Assembly: GCF_002157835.1 (NCBI RefSeq)
Contig: NZ_CP020809.1
Coordinates: 4,712,001-4,776,000 of the forward strand
Length of the DNA: 64,000 bases
Reading direction: 5' to 3'
From: Mycobacterium dioxanotrophicus
Lineage (GTDB): Bacteria > Actinomycetota > Actinomycetes > Mycobacteriales > Mycobacteriaceae
The notes under the pieces were generated by a model, which did not search any database, was not told where the DNA came from, and saw only the letters and a list, made by a program, of their open reading frames with translations. The position numbers and the translations under genes were made by a program. Shown here piece by piece: positions 1 through 8,620 of the stretch. Position 1 is the first letter of the stretch, and the number at the start of each line of letters is the position of its first letter.

Positions 1-971
1 TCGGTTTCGTAGCCGGCGCCCACGATGTTGATGTTGGCGCCCTCCCTGCCGAGCTTGGGTTTGCGCACGTACTCGGTCAGCTCATGCGGGTCATCGATGT
101 AGGCGGGCAACAGGTTCGGGTGGCCGGGGAACATCTCCCACAACACGGCCAGGATCGCCTTGTTGCTCAGCAGCGTCTTCCACAGCGGTTCCACCCACAT
201 CGTGGATGGCAGCAGGTCGACGGCCTTCTGCCCGAAATCGTCGTCGAGCAGCCATTCCCAGGGATATAGCTTGAAGATCGACGACATCGGGGCTTCCTCA
301 AGGTCGACGAACCGGTGCAGGTCCTCGTCGTAGCCGATCTCCTCGATCGCCAGGCCGACGGTGTTCATCCCCGCCTCGGCAGCGCACTCCTGGATGTAGG
401 CCAGCGTGACGTTGTCCTCTCCTGACGCATCCGCCGACGACCAGGTGAAGTGCGTCTCGCTGCCGGGCAACACGTCCCGGATCTTGCCCCAGCGCTCAAC
501 CAGCTTCTCGTGCAACGAGTTCCACTGATCGTCGGCCGGAAAGACGTCGGTCTTCCAGTACCACTGCAGGATCGAGGCCTCCAGCAGCGTGGTCGGCGTA
601 TCGGCGTTGTACTCCAACAGAACCGGAGGCCGACGCCCGTCGTATCGCAGGTCGAAGCGTCCGTATAAGTGCGGATCGCTTCGGCGCCAAGACTTTTCGA
701 CGTGCTCCCAGCTCCACTCCGGCAGCCCGAAGTCGCGGTACCGCTCCATCAGCACCACCTGCTCGACGGCCTGCAGGCACATCGAATGGAGCACCTCGAC
801 GCTGGCCTCCAGCGACAGCACCTCGTCCATGTCGAACACGTAGTGCACCGACTCGTCCCAGTACGGGCGGGCAGCGCCGGACCCGTCGCGCGCCGGGGTG
901 CCGAAACACATTCCCTGAGCGGCGACAATGTCTTCCCACCCCGGCCGCGGGGCGTGCCTTTCCCTGCGCAT
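1..971 (-). CDS. glutathionylspermidine synthase-like ATP-grasp protein (YgiC type), C-terminus cut by window edge
   Basis: The frame is open from an ATG at 971 to the window edge, giving 323 codons of N-terminal and central sequence. Features of the GSP_synth preATP-grasp family include a tryptophan- and acid-rich N-terminus (YWDESVHYVFDMDEV) and the segment LLEYNADTPTTLLEAS near residue 120. The start overlaps the stop of the upstream gene by one base (TGATG), so the two are translationally coupled. E. coli ygiC also lies beside ygiB, and the upstream gene here ends like YgiB. Mycobacteria use mycothiol, not glutathione, so literal glutathionylspermidine synthesis is unlikely; ligation of an amine such as a polyamine to a peptide or protein is an inference. 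The ATP-grasp core lies partly outside the window. Confidence 0.85.
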   Translation of the reverse strand, partial: MRRERHAPRPGWEDIVAAQGMCFGTPARDGSGAARPYWDESVHYVFDMDEVLSLEASVEVLHSMCLQAVEQVVLMERYRDFGLPEWSWEHVEKSWRRSDPHLYGRFDLRYDGRRPPVLLEYNADTPTTLLEASILQWYWKTDVFPADDQWNSLHEKLVERWGKIRDVLPGSETHFTWSSADASGEDNVTLAYIQECAAEAGMNTVGLAIEEIGYDEDLHRFVDLEEAPMSSIFKLYPWEWLLDDDFGQKAVDLLPSTMWVEPLWKTLLSNKAILAVLWEMFPGHPNLLPAYIDDPHELTEYVRKPKLGREGANINIVGAGYET

Positions 972-1612
972 CAGCTACCCGAACTTCCGCCGCTCTTGGA
1001 ACCGAACCCGCCGCGGCTCACCGACGATCCGGACTTCGTGATCGATGTCCCGGATTTGGTCTTCGCCGTTGTGCCCTTGGGGATTTCGATGGTGCCGCCG
1101 CGGGCGATGGTGCCGATGCCGCCGCTGGAGCCACCGTAGTAGTAGCGGTACGGCGACCCGGCGTAGATGAATGTGCTGTGCGAGCCGGCGTAACCGCGGC
1201 TGCAGTACTCGTCGGGCACCACTTCGTTGGTCCCGTCCTTGACGCAGGAGGCGGCGACCTCGTCGTCCTGGTGCAGCAGGTGGTATCCGAGCGCGACGGC
1301 GCCGACGACACCGACGACCGCCACCGAACCGATCAGCACCTTGCGGCCGGTGGCCTTGCGCTGCTCGCGTTTCTCCTCTTGCAGCGCCGCCCACTGTTCG
1401 GCGGCCTCGCGGGCCTTGCGCGCCTTGTCGCGCTGGCGGGCCTCGGCGACGGTGGGGGGCCGCGGCGTGGTGACGCCCGGCTCCTGCCAGCGGATCGAGC
1501 CCTGTCCGGGTGCGGGCCGGTACTCCTCGCCCGGTGGGACGACACGGCCCGGCTGATAGTCCTCGCCCGGCTGGAACTGCTCACCCGGCTCGTTATCCGG
1601 ACCCGGCCCCAT
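971..1612 (-). CDS. membrane-anchored YgiB/DUF1190-like protein
   Basis: About 213 residues: a hydrophilic, proline/glutamate-rich N-terminal part, a basic stretch, one transmembrane segment (KVLIGSVAVVGVVGAVALGY) and an exported Gly/Ser/Thr-rich tail with a Cys pair (AASC, DEYCSRGY). It ends in an SRGGFGSKSGGSSGS tail like the TRGGFG end of E. coli YgiB. An ATG at 1651 is in frame, but the ATG at 1612 has a G-rich ribosome-binding run six bases upstream, so I prefer it. It forms a two-gene operon with the YgiC-like gene. The YgiB assignment rests on the tail motif and gene order, not an alignment. Function is unknown; an envelope partner or substrate of the ATP-grasp enzyme is plausible. Confidence 0.7.
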   Translation of the reverse strand: MGPGPDNEPGEQFQPGEDYQPGRVVPPGEEYRPAPGQGSIRWQEPGVTTPRPPTVAEARQRDKARKAREAAEQWAALQEEKREQRKATGRKVLIGSVAVVGVVGAVALGYHLLHQDDEVAASCVKDGTNEVVPDEYCSRGYAGSHSTFIYAGSPYRYYYGGSSGGIGTIARGGTIEIPKGTTAKTKSGTSITKSGSSVSRGGFGSKSGGSSGS

Positions 1613-1694
1613 GCACATCCCCCCGTTTCGGCAATACTCGCCGGTCATCATAACTGCGCTTTGGCTAATTCACAGGCAACAATTCAGCGGCCGG

Positions 1695-3140
1695 CTACGG
1701 CGCTTTTCGGGTACCTTTTCGGCGCCGCGGAGCGGGGTCTTGAATGCGCCGCCACGGCCGGGCTTCTTCGAGTTCGTAGGCCAGCTCCAGCAGGCGCGCT
1801 TCGCGGCCGAGGGTCGCCGAGAACATCATGCCGACCGGCATCCCGTCGGCGGTCTGGGCCAACGGCAGCGAGATGGCCGGGTCACCGGTGGCGTTCTGCA
1901 AAGGCGTGAAAGCCACCCAGTCGATGAGCCGGTCGATGATCTGGTGATAGTCGGCCGTCGGGTCGAGACGGCCGATCGGCAGCGTGGTCTCGGCCAGCGT
2001 CGGCATGAGGACCACGTCGTAGCTGTTCGACAGCCGTTCGGTGATCCGGCGGGAGCGCACCAATCGGGTGATGGCCACCGGCAGCTTGTACAGATGGCCG
2101 CCGGCCAGATGTTCGAGCCCGAGGGTCAGATGGTCCAGCCGGTCGCGGTCGAAGCTCGGCCCGAAGCTCCGTTTCCCGCCGCGCACCAGGGCATAGGCCA
2201 AAAACGCCCAGTACAGCAGGAAGTCGTCCTTGAACTGGGCCGGCACGGGATTGCCGATGGGAGTGACCCGGTGGCCGAGTTCTTCGAGCAGCGCCGCTGT
2301 CTTGAGGGTGTATTCGCACATCTCCGGGCTGGCGTCGCGGACGATGGACTGCGTGCAGACCGCGATGCGCAGCCGTTGCTTGCCGGGACGGCTGACATCG
2401 CCGATCGGCGGCAGCTTGGGGTTGCGGTACACCCGCTCCATCTCCCGGTAGAACGCCGCGGTGTCACGCACCGAGCGGGTTTCGACACCGTCGGAAACGA
2501 TCCGCAGCGGCATGTGGCGGAATTCGGCGTCCTGGGGCAACCGGCCGCGGGACGGTTTGAGTCCCACCAAACCGTTGCAGGCGGCCGGGATCCGGATCGA
2601 GCCGCCGCCGTCGTTGGCGTGCGCGATGGGCACCACCCCGGCCGCGACGAAGGCCGCCGAACCCGATGAGGACGCACCGGCGGTGTAGTCGGGATTCCAT
2701 GGGTTGCGTACCGGTCCGAGCCGCGGGTGCTCGGCCGACGCGCTGAAGCCGAACTCGGACAACTGCGTCTTGCCCAGCGGCACAAGGCCTGTGGCGAGGT
2801 AGGCCCGCGCAAAGTCGCCGTTGGCGCGCTGCGGTCGCGGCTCCCACGCGTCGGTGCCCTGCATGGTGGGCATGCCCTCGACGGCGACGTTGTCCTTGAT
2901 GAAGCTCGGTACGCCATCGAAATAGCCGCCATAGCGGCTCGGAGCGGCCACCCGGGCACGGGCGCGATCGAACGCTTCGAACGCCAGCCCGTTCAGGGTC
3001 GGGTTGACGGCCTCGGTGCGGGCGATGGCAGCCTCGACGAGTTCGGCGGCCGAGACCCGGCCGGCCCGCAGTTCTTCGACGAGTCCAACCGCGTCGTGCT
3101 CACCGAGGGCGTCGTCGCCAAAGGCGCTGAAACGACTCAT
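1695..3140 (-). CDS. amiC: amidase (amidase-signature family, AmiC-like)
   Basis: A 481-residue amidase-signature enzyme, the usual length, hydrolysing carboxamides to acid plus ammonia in the cytoplasm; the substrate cannot be told. The Ser-cisSer-Lys triad is visible: Lys82 (FIKDN), Ser157 in the GASSSGS loop and Ser181 in GGGSIRIPA. It follows tsf on the same strand, the same place as amiC (Rv2888c) in M. tuberculosis. The start codon lies in the arm of a strong hairpin just after tsf, and no good Shine-Dalgarno precedes it. No other in-frame ATG or GTG lies near the N-terminus. Confidence 0.9.
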   Translation of the reverse strand: MSRFSAFGDDALGEHDAVGLVEELRAGRVSAAELVEAAIARTEAVNPTLNGLAFEAFDRARARVAAPSRYGGYFDGVPSFIKDNVAVEGMPTMQGTDAWEPRPQRANGDFARAYLATGLVPLGKTQLSEFGFSASAEHPRLGPVRNPWNPDYTAGASSSGSAAFVAAGVVPIAHANDGGGSIRIPAACNGLVGLKPSRGRLPQDAEFRHMPLRIVSDGVETRSVRDTAAFYREMERVYRNPKLPPIGDVSRPGKQRLRIAVCTQSIVRDASPEMCEYTLKTAALLEELGHRVTPIGNPVPAQFKDDFLLYWAFLAYALVRGGKRSFGPSFDRDRLDHLTLGLEHLAGGHLYKLPVAITRLVRSRRITERLSNSYDVVLMPTLAETTLPIGRLDPTADYHQIIDRLIDWVAFTPLQNATGDPAISLPLAQTADGMPVGMMFSATLGREARLLELAYELEEARPWRRIQDPAPRRRKGTRKAP

Positions 3141-3175
3141 GGGCCGACGGTACCAAGTGGTACCGCCGGCCCATG
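3138..3175 (-). terminator. hairpin after tsf covering the amidase start codon
   Basis: Two 17-base arms (3138-3154 and 3159-3175) pair with one mismatch around a 4-base loop (AAGT). It starts 14 bases after the tsf stop and has no T-tract, as in many mycobacterial terminators. The distal arm contains the amidase ATG (3140-3138), so the structure could both end rpsB-tsf transcripts and mask amidase initiation in read-through RNA. The fold is seen; the function is inferred. Confidence 0.65.
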
Positions 3176-3189
3176 AGAGCGACTAGTTG

Positions 3190-4005
3190 CTAGGCCTGGC
3201 CGACCTCGAAGCGGGCGAACCGGGTCACGGTCACACCGGCCTCGTCGAGCAGGGCCTTGACGGTCTTCTTGCTGTCCGACACCGACGGCTGATCGAGCAG
3301 CACGGCGTCCTTGTAGAAGCCCGTGACACGACCCTCGACGATCTTGGGCAGCGCCTGCTCGGGCTTGCCCTCGTTGCGGGCAGTCTCCTCGGCGATGCGG
3401 CGCTCGTTGGCCACCAGGTCCTCCGGCACGTCCTCACGGGTGAGGTACTTGGCCTTCAGCGCGGCGATCTGCAGCGCCACGGCGTGCGCAGCCTCTTCCG
3501 AAGCGCCCGTGTACTCGACCAGCACACCGACGGCCGGCGGCAGGTCCGCCGCACGCTTGTGCAGGTAGGTCTCCACGGTGCCGTCGAAGTAGGCGACCCG
3601 ACGCAGCTCGAGCTTCTCGCCGATCTTCGCCGACAGGTCAGCGATGGCCTGCTCGACGGTCGTGTCGCCGGCCTTGGCGGCCTTGAGCGCCTCGACGTCG
3701 GTGGCCTTCGACGCCGCGGCAGCCGCGACGACGAGATCGGCCAGCGCCTGGAATTCGGCGTTCTTGGCGACGAAGTCGGTCTCCGAGTTGAGCTCGATCA
3801 GGGCGCCGTCCTTGGCGGCGACCAGGCCCTCGGCGGTGGCGCGCTCAGCGCGCTTGCCGACGTCCTTGGCCCCCTTGATACGCAGCAGTTCGACAGCCTT
3901 GTCGAAATCGCCTTCGGCCTCGACCAGCGCGTTCTTGGAGTCGAGCATGCCGGCACCGGTCAGCTCCCGAAGCCGCTTGACGTCGGCGGCGGTGTAGTTA
4001 GCCAT
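3190..4005 (-). CDS. tsf: translation elongation factor Ts
   Basis: EF-Ts, 271 residues as in M. tuberculosis; it regenerates EF-Tu-GTP from EF-Tu-GDP in the cytoplasm. The N-terminal UBA-like segment [19 protein letters not shown] is followed by [15 protein letters not shown] and the conserved TDFVAKN element near residue 75-85. It lies 29 bases after rpsB in the classic rpsB-tsf operon. The ATG has an AGGAGGA ribosome-binding site a few bases upstream. A strong hairpin follows the stop. Confidence 0.98.
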   Translation of the reverse strand: MANYTAADVKRLRELTGAGMLDSKNALVEAEGDFDKAVELLRIKGAKDVGKRAERATAEGLVAAKDGALIELNSETDFVAKNAEFQALADLVVAAAAASKATDVEALKAAKAGDTTVEQAIADLSAKIGEKLELRRVAYFDGTVETYLHKRAADLPPAVGVLVEYTGASEEAAHAVALQIAALKAKYLTREDVPEDLVANERRIAEETARNEGKPEQALPKIVEGRVTGFYKDAVLLDQPSVSDSKKTVKALLDEAGVTVTRFARFEVGQA

Positions 4006-4034
4006 GTAGGCAGTCCTCCTTGGACTGAAGAAAA

Positions 4035-4868
4035 TCAGGAAGCGTCAGTGGATGATTCAGATGCGGGAGCACCTTCGGCACCGCCCTCGGCGGGGGCCGC
4101 GGTCGCCCCGGCGAGCAGTTCCTGCTCCCACTCGGCGAGCGGCTCGGCACCTTCGGCGTCCTGCTTGGCCCCACCCTGGCCGGCGCGGGCCTGCAGGCCC
4201 TCGGCAACCGCGGAGGCGATCACCTTGGTCAGCAGAGCTGCCGAGCGGATCGCGTCGTCGTTGCCCGGGATCGGGTAGTTGACCTGGTCGGGGTCGCAGT
4301 TGGTGTCGAGGATCGCGATGACCGGGATGCCCAGCTTGATGGCCTCGTTGACCGCCAGGTGCTCCTTGTTGGTGTCGACGACCCAGATGGCCGATGGCAC
4401 CTTCTGCATGTCGCGAATACCGCCGAGGCTGCGCTCAAGCTTGTTCTTCTCACGCGTGAGCATGAGGATTTCCTTCTTGGTGCGACCCTCGAAGCCACCG
4501 GTCTGCTCCATGGCCTCGAGCTCCTTGAGGCGCTGCAGGCGCTTGTGCACGGTGGAGAAGTTGGTGAGCATGCCGCCCAGCCAGCGCTGGTTCACGTACG
4601 GCATGCCGACGCGGGTGGCCTCATCGGCGATGGACTCCTGCGCCTGCTTCTTGGTGCCGACGAACAGGACGCTGCCACCGTGGGCAACGGTTTCCTTGAC
4701 GAACTCGTACGCCTTGTCGATGTAGGTCAGCGTCTGCTGCAGGTCGATGATGTAGATGCCGTTGCGGTCGGTGAAGATGAACCGCTTCATCTTGGGGTTC
4801 CAGCGTCGGGTCTGATGCCCGAAGTGTGCGCCGCTGTCGAGCAGCTGCTTCATGGTTACAACAGCCAT
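4035..4868 (-). CDS. rpsB: 30S ribosomal protein S2
   Basis: Ribosomal protein S2, 277 residues. Family segments include the N-terminal [19 protein letters not shown], the central [12 protein letters not shown], the [10 protein letters not shown] block and the [14 protein letters not shown] block. The last 50 or so residues form an Ala/Glu-rich tail typical of actinobacterial S2 and presumably disordered. It is the first gene of the rpsB-tsf operon, reading away from a 325-base intergenic region with a structured stretch. Confidence 0.98.
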   Translation of the reverse strand: MAVVTMKQLLDSGAHFGHQTRRWNPKMKRFIFTDRNGIYIIDLQQTLTYIDKAYEFVKETVAHGGSVLFVGTKKQAQESIADEATRVGMPYVNQRWLGGMLTNFSTVHKRLQRLKELEAMEQTGGFEGRTKKEILMLTREKNKLERSLGGIRDMQKVPSAIWVVDTNKEHLAVNEAIKLGIPVIAILDTNCDPDQVNYPIPGNDDAIRSAALLTKVIASAVAEGLQARAGQGGAKQDAEGAEPLAEWEQELLAGATAAPAEGGAEGAPASESSTDAS

Positions 4869-5193
4869 AGTGAGCCGATGTCCTTTTATTGTCGGTTGTC
4901 GCCCGGTATCGGTGATGCCAGGCCCTGGTGTCCACTGGTTGCCGGACCCGCCCTGGAATCCCAGGTCAGGACCGCCGGCATCCGGTTACGACCCCCGCTG
5001 GGGCGGTCGTGGCGCGAACACGCGAAGTCAGCCCGCTCGGCGAGCTGCGGGTAGAAGTTTACACGCTGCGCCGGGGTGCTTTGACCCCGCGCAGCCAGGG
5101 CTTGGCGGGAGGGCCCTCACTCTTGATCGAGGTTATCCACAGACCCGCGACTCCGGGCTTCCCATCAGTGAGCCGCCGCGCTGAACTGATCTG
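4869..5193 (-). promoter_or_regulatory. rpsB promoter/leader region, divergent from the M23 peptidase gene
   Basis: This 325-base gap separates rpsB (minus) and the M23 gene (plus). On the rpsB side are nested inverted repeats: outer arms 4940-4945/4975-4980 (TGCCGG/CCGGCA) around 4952-4956/4961-4965, and a separate hairpin 4988-4993/5005-5010 (ACGACC/GGTCGT). A possible minus-strand -10 (TAAACT) lies at 5061-5056, which would give a leader of about 180 nt. A perfect TTATCCACA (DnaA-box consensus) is at 5133-5141. The structure suggests an S2-type mRNA leader; the promoter call is weak. Confidence 0.4.
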
Positions 5194-5688
5194 ATGATGA
5201 GGCTGGCTGCGGTGCTGGCGGTCACCGCACTCGCCTGGCCGGGCACCGCACGCGCCGAAGGCGCGCGGCTGCAGTGGCCGGTGACACCGCGGCCCACGGT
5301 GACCCGCGCGTTCGACGCACCGGCGCCGAACTGGAACCGCGGTCACCGCGGGGTCGACCTCGCCGGCACGGCGGGACAACCCGTCTACGCCGCAGGCCCG
5401 GGCACCGTGGTGTTCGCGGGGATTCTCGCCGGTCGGCCCCTGGTGTCCATCGCTCATACCGGCGGCCTGCACACCAGCTACGAACCGGTGCTCGCCACGG
5501 TGCGGCGCGGACAGGTGGTCACCTCCGGGCAGCTGCTCGGCGAGCTGGTGGCGGGCCACGCCGGCTGCCCGGTGGCCGCGTGCCTGCACTGGGGTGCGAT
5601 GTGGGGGCCCGCCGCGCGGGCCGACTACGTCGATCCGCTGGGACTACTGGCCGACACCTCCATCCGACTCAAGCCGCTCGGCCCGTGA
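5194..5688 (+). CDS. secreted M23-family (LytM-like) peptidase domain protein
   Basis: A 164-residue exported protein: signal peptide (residues 1-21, ending ARA) then one M23 domain. The Zn-binding HxxxD motif is present (His51, Asp55 in GHRGVDLAG) and the central GLHTSYEPV loop is present. The usual C-terminal HxH is CLH (Cys130-Leu-His132), losing the first, catalytic, histidine of the LytM pair; my recollection is that this change recurs in short actinobacterial relatives. It corresponds to Rv2891 opposite rpsB. A peptidoglycan-binding or low-activity hydrolase role is likely; activity is doubtful. Confidence 0.85.
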   Translation: MMRLAAVLAVTALAWPGTARAEGARLQWPVTPRPTVTRAFDAPAPNWNRGHRGVDLAGTAGQPVYAAGPGTVVFAGILAGRPLVSIAHTGGLHTSYEPVLATVRRGQVVTSGQLLGELVAGHAGCPVAACLHWGAMWGPAARADYVDPLGLLADTSIRLKPLGP

Positions 5689-5782
5689 GGCGAGCGTGCG
5701 TGTCTGTTGCCCGGCACGCAGCCGATCGCCAGCAGTTTGCGCACCCTCACCGCCGCGACCGGAGCGGCCTATCGTCGGAACA

Positions 5783-6748
5783 ATGACCACTGCAGCGGCA
5801 GCACACCGCGACCGACCGATGCGTTTCGGTCTGCACACCGCGCTGCCCCGGGGACGTGATTTCACCGAATTCGCGGTCGGTGTCGAGCAATCCGGGTTCG
5901 ACGTACTGACGATTCCCGACCATCTCGTGGCGTCGATGTCCCCCTTCGTCAGTGCCGCGACGGCATGCGCGGTGACGTCCTCGCTACACACCGGCACCTT
6001 GGTGCTCAACAACGACCTCCGCCACCCGGTCGACACCGCGCGGGAAACCGCAAGCCTGGCAGCGCTTTCCGGCGGCCGGTTCGAGTTGGGCCTGGGTGCC
6101 GGCCATATGAGATCCGAATATGACGCGGCCGGCCTGAAATTCGATCCCGGCGCCACCCGGGTGGATCGGCTGATCGAGTCGGTCGAGGTGATCCGCCCGC
6201 TACTGGCCGGCGCGGCCGTGGACGTCGACGGCGCGCACTACTGCGTGCGGGCAGACGCGGGTCAGCTCGTCGCGCCGCCGGGAGTCGATGTTCCTCTGCT
6301 GATCGGCGGAAACGGCACGCGCGTGCTGCAATTGGCGGGCCGGGCAGCCGATATCGCGGGTCTGGCCGGTTTCAGTCACAGCCACGACGCCACCGAGGTG
6401 CGGCTGACCCACTTCGATCCCACCGGCCTGCTGGACCGGATCGGCGTCGTTCGTGACGCCGCGGGTGACCGCTTCGACGCCGTCGAACTCAATGCACTGC
6501 TGCAGTTCGTCGTGCACACCGCGGACCCAGCTCCCACCGCAGCCGAGCTCGCCGGGCCGTTCGGCGTTCCGGCGGACCTGCTGCTGGAATCCCCGTTCGT
6601 CCTGCTCGGCAGCTACGAGCAGATGGCCGAAGCGCTGGCGGACCGGCAGCGCCGCTTCGGGATCAGCTACTGGACCGTGTTCGACGCGTGGCCGGGCCGC
6701 GAATCGGCGCTCGGGCACCTGGCCGAGGTGATCAAGCTGCTGCGTTAG
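5783..6748 (+). CDS. LLM-class, probably F420-dependent, oxidoreductase (Rv2893-like)
   Basis: A luciferase-like monooxygenase-family TIM barrel of 321 residues. Conserved elements are the N-terminal MRFGLHTALPRG strand, the FDVLTIPDHL segment, the GRFELGLGAGH motif and the VPLLIGGNGTRVL strand. In mycobacteria this family mostly uses cofactor F420 as hydride carrier. The frame is open further upstream, but the ATG at 5783 (or 5819) gives a family-length protein. It follows the M23 gene as in M. tuberculosis, with no PPE gene between. Its end overlaps the convergent hydrolase by 17 bases. Substrate unknown. Confidence 0.85.
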   Translation: MTTAAAAHRDRPMRFGLHTALPRGRDFTEFAVGVEQSGFDVLTIPDHLVASMSPFVSAATACAVTSSLHTGTLVLNNDLRHPVDTARETASLAALSGGRFELGLGAGHMRSEYDAAGLKFDPGATRVDRLIESVEVIRPLLAGAAVDVDGAHYCVRADAGQLVAPPGVDVPLLIGGNGTRVLQLAGRAADIAGLAGFSHSHDATEVRLTHFDPTGLLDRIGVVRDAAGDRFDAVELNALLQFVVHTADPAPTAAELAGPFGVPADLLLESPFVLLGSYEQMAEALADRQRRFGISYWTVFDAWPGRESALGHLAEVIKLLR

Positions 6749-7610
6749 CGTCCAAGAACTCGATCATCGCGTCGAGCACCGCGTCCGGCCGGTCCCGCTG
6801 CACCCAATGCCCGGCCCCCGCAATCACTTTCAAGCGTGCGTTCGGGATCAGCGCCGCGGCCGCGCGGGCCCGGGCGACCGGCACGCCCGGGTCGCGATCG
6901 CCGTGGACGATGAGCACCGGACACGTCAGCGACGCCAACCGCCGGGTGTAATCCGTGCGCAACCGGTTCCACTTGACCTGGTCACGCTGCCACTGTTCGA
7001 AGGCTTTGAATCCGTCCGGTTGGCGCGCAGCTGCCATGACCTCGTCCATCAGCTCGTCGGTGAGCTGCTGCGGGTCTGTGATCAACGCCTGCATGCTGCG
7101 GACCATCGCGCTGCGATTGCCGCCCACCCAGGTGGTGGCCGCGCCCAGCAGGCCGGCACGCAGCGCCGCCCACGTGACCAGTTGGCGCACAGCGGACAAC
7201 GGCCCGTCCGACAGCCGCGGCATGACACCGTAGCTGCCGAGCAGCATCGCGGCGGTCACCCCGTCAGGCCGGTCCAGCACATGGCCGATGGTCATGCCGC
7301 CGCCGAGTGACAGACCGCCGATCGCGTACCGCCGCAGACCGAGTGCGTCGACCAACTCCCCCACGTACGCGATGAGCCGCTCCTGCGTCACCGGTAGCCG
7401 CGCGGGTGCGCTGTGCCCGAAACCGGGATGGTCCGGGGCGATGACGCGATGGCCGGCCTGGGCCAACCGCGGGCCGAGCCCGCCCCACGACAACGACGCG
7501 TTGTCCACCCCGCCGCCGTGCAACAACACGACTGTCGACGCCGGACGGTCTGGCGCCCAGGTGAGATAGGAGACCGGTCCGGATGGAAGGTCTACGACCG
7601 AGCGGGTCAT
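6732..7610 (-). CDS. alpha/beta-fold hydrolase
   Basis: 292 residues with a full catalytic triad: nucleophile Ser101 in GLSLGG, Asp240 in HGDRD and His268 in GAGHW. The oxyanion-hole HGGG is at residues 31-34. The fold covers esterases, epoxide hydrolases and C-C hydrolases, and the substrate cannot be named. Its ATG overlaps the xerC stop by four bases (ATGA), so it is translated with xerC. The 3' end runs 17 bases into the convergent LLM gene. Confidence 0.85.
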   Translation of the reverse strand: MTRSVVDLPSGPVSYLTWAPDRPASTVVLLHGGGVDNASLSWGGLGPRLAQAGHRVIAPDHPGFGHSAPARLPVTQERLIAYVGELVDALGLRRYAIGGLSLGGGMTIGHVLDRPDGVTAAMLLGSYGVMPRLSDGPLSAVRQLVTWAALRAGLLGAATTWVGGNRSAMVRSMQALITDPQQLTDELMDEVMAAARQPDGFKAFEQWQRDQVKWNRLRTDYTRRLASLTCPVLIVHGDRDPGVPVARARAAAALIPNARLKVIAGAGHWVQRDRPDAVLDAMIEFLDANAAA

Positions 7611-8530
7611 GCCCTCGGGTGGGCCTGATCGTGCACCGCGCGCAGCCGGGCCACGGTGACGTGGGTATAGAGCTGCGTGGTGGCCAGCGTCGTGTGGCCG
7701 AGCAATTCCTGCACGACACGCAGATCAGCGCCACCCTCCAACAGATGCGTGGCCGCACTGTGTCGCAGGCCGTGCGGGCCGATGTCCGGCGCGCCGTCGA
7801 CCGCGGCCACTGTCTGGTGCACCACGGTGCGGGCCTGCCGCGGGTCCAGGCGCCCACCGCGCGCGCCCAGCAACAGCGCCGGCCCGGAGTCTGCCGTGGC
7901 GACCGCGGGCCTCCCGTTGGACAGCCATGAGGTCAGCGCCTGCTGGGCCGGTTCGCCGAACGGCACCGTGCGCTGCTTGTTGCCCTTGCCCAGAACTCGC
8001 AGTACCCGTCGTTCGCGGTCGACGTCGTCGATGTCCAACCCGCACAACTCGCTGACCCGGATACCGGTGGCGTAGAGCATCTCGACGATCAGCCGGTCGC
8101 GCAACGCCAGCGGATCCCCTTGCTCTGCACCTGAATTCAGTGCGGCCATGGCATCGAGCGCTTGATCCTGACGCAGCACCGCGGGCAGGTTGCGACGGGA
8201 TCGGGGTGCCTGCAGCCGCGCCGCCGGGTCGCTGGCAAGCAGCCCGCGCCGGCAGGCCCATGCGGTGAACGTTTTGACCGACGACGTGCGGCGGGCCAGC
8301 GTGGTGCGCGCCGCCCCGGCCGCAGACTGGGCAGCCAGCCAGGATCGCAGCGTCGGCAGGGTCAGCGTCTCCAGCCCGCCGCCGGTGTAGTCGAACAACG
8401 ACCGGAGGTCACCGCGATAGGCCCGCCGGGTGTGCTCGGACCGACCTCTCTGCAACGCGAGGAACTCGTCGAACTCGTCGAGGACACGCGATGTCCCCGC
8501 GTCGCTGCACTCCTGCCCGCCGGTGTCCAT
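7607..8530 (-). CDS. xerC: tyrosine recombinase XerC
   Basis: A 307-residue tyrosine recombinase that, with XerD, resolves chromosome dimers at dif. The N-terminal SAM-like core-binding domain (about 15-105) is followed by the catalytic domain. Catalytic residues are visible: Arg158 (TGIRVSEL), a Lys in GKGNKQR (182-185), His253 and Arg256 (HGLRHS), His279 (LLGHTTL) and Tyr288. It occupies the Rv2894c position between the LLM gene and the viuB region, supporting a housekeeping Xer and not a mobile integrase. Confidence 0.95.
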   Translation of the reverse strand: MDTGGQECSDAGTSRVLDEFDEFLALQRGRSEHTRRAYRGDLRSLFDYTGGGLETLTLPTLRSWLAAQSAAGAARTTLARRTSSVKTFTAWACRRGLLASDPAARLQAPRSRRNLPAVLRQDQALDAMAALNSGAEQGDPLALRDRLIVEMLYATGIRVSELCGLDIDDVDRERRVLRVLGKGNKQRTVPFGEPAQQALTSWLSNGRPAVATADSGPALLLGARGGRLDPRQARTVVHQTVAAVDGAPDIGPHGLRHSAATHLLEGGADLRVVQELLGHTTLATTQLYTHVTVARLRAVHDQAHPRA

Positions 8531-8620
8531 GGTCCTACCGTGACAGACACCCGAACCTCACGCATCCGACGCGCCGCGCCCCGGCATCACGGCTTCATCT
8601 CGTCGCCGTCCGGCGGGTGG

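Noticed and set aside
496..939. 147-codon minus-strand frame inside the YgiC-like gene
   Set aside because: Out-of-frame shadow; the overlapping frame open to the window edge has the ATP-grasp family features.
5133..5141. DnaA box TTATCCACA as part of a replication origin
   Set aside because: A single box without an AT-rich unwinding element or dnaA/dnaN neighbours; likely chance or a minor regulatory site.
7607..8530. Phage or integron integrase
   Set aside because: Length, motifs and conserved neighbours fit chromosomal XerC; no att sites or mobile genes are nearby.
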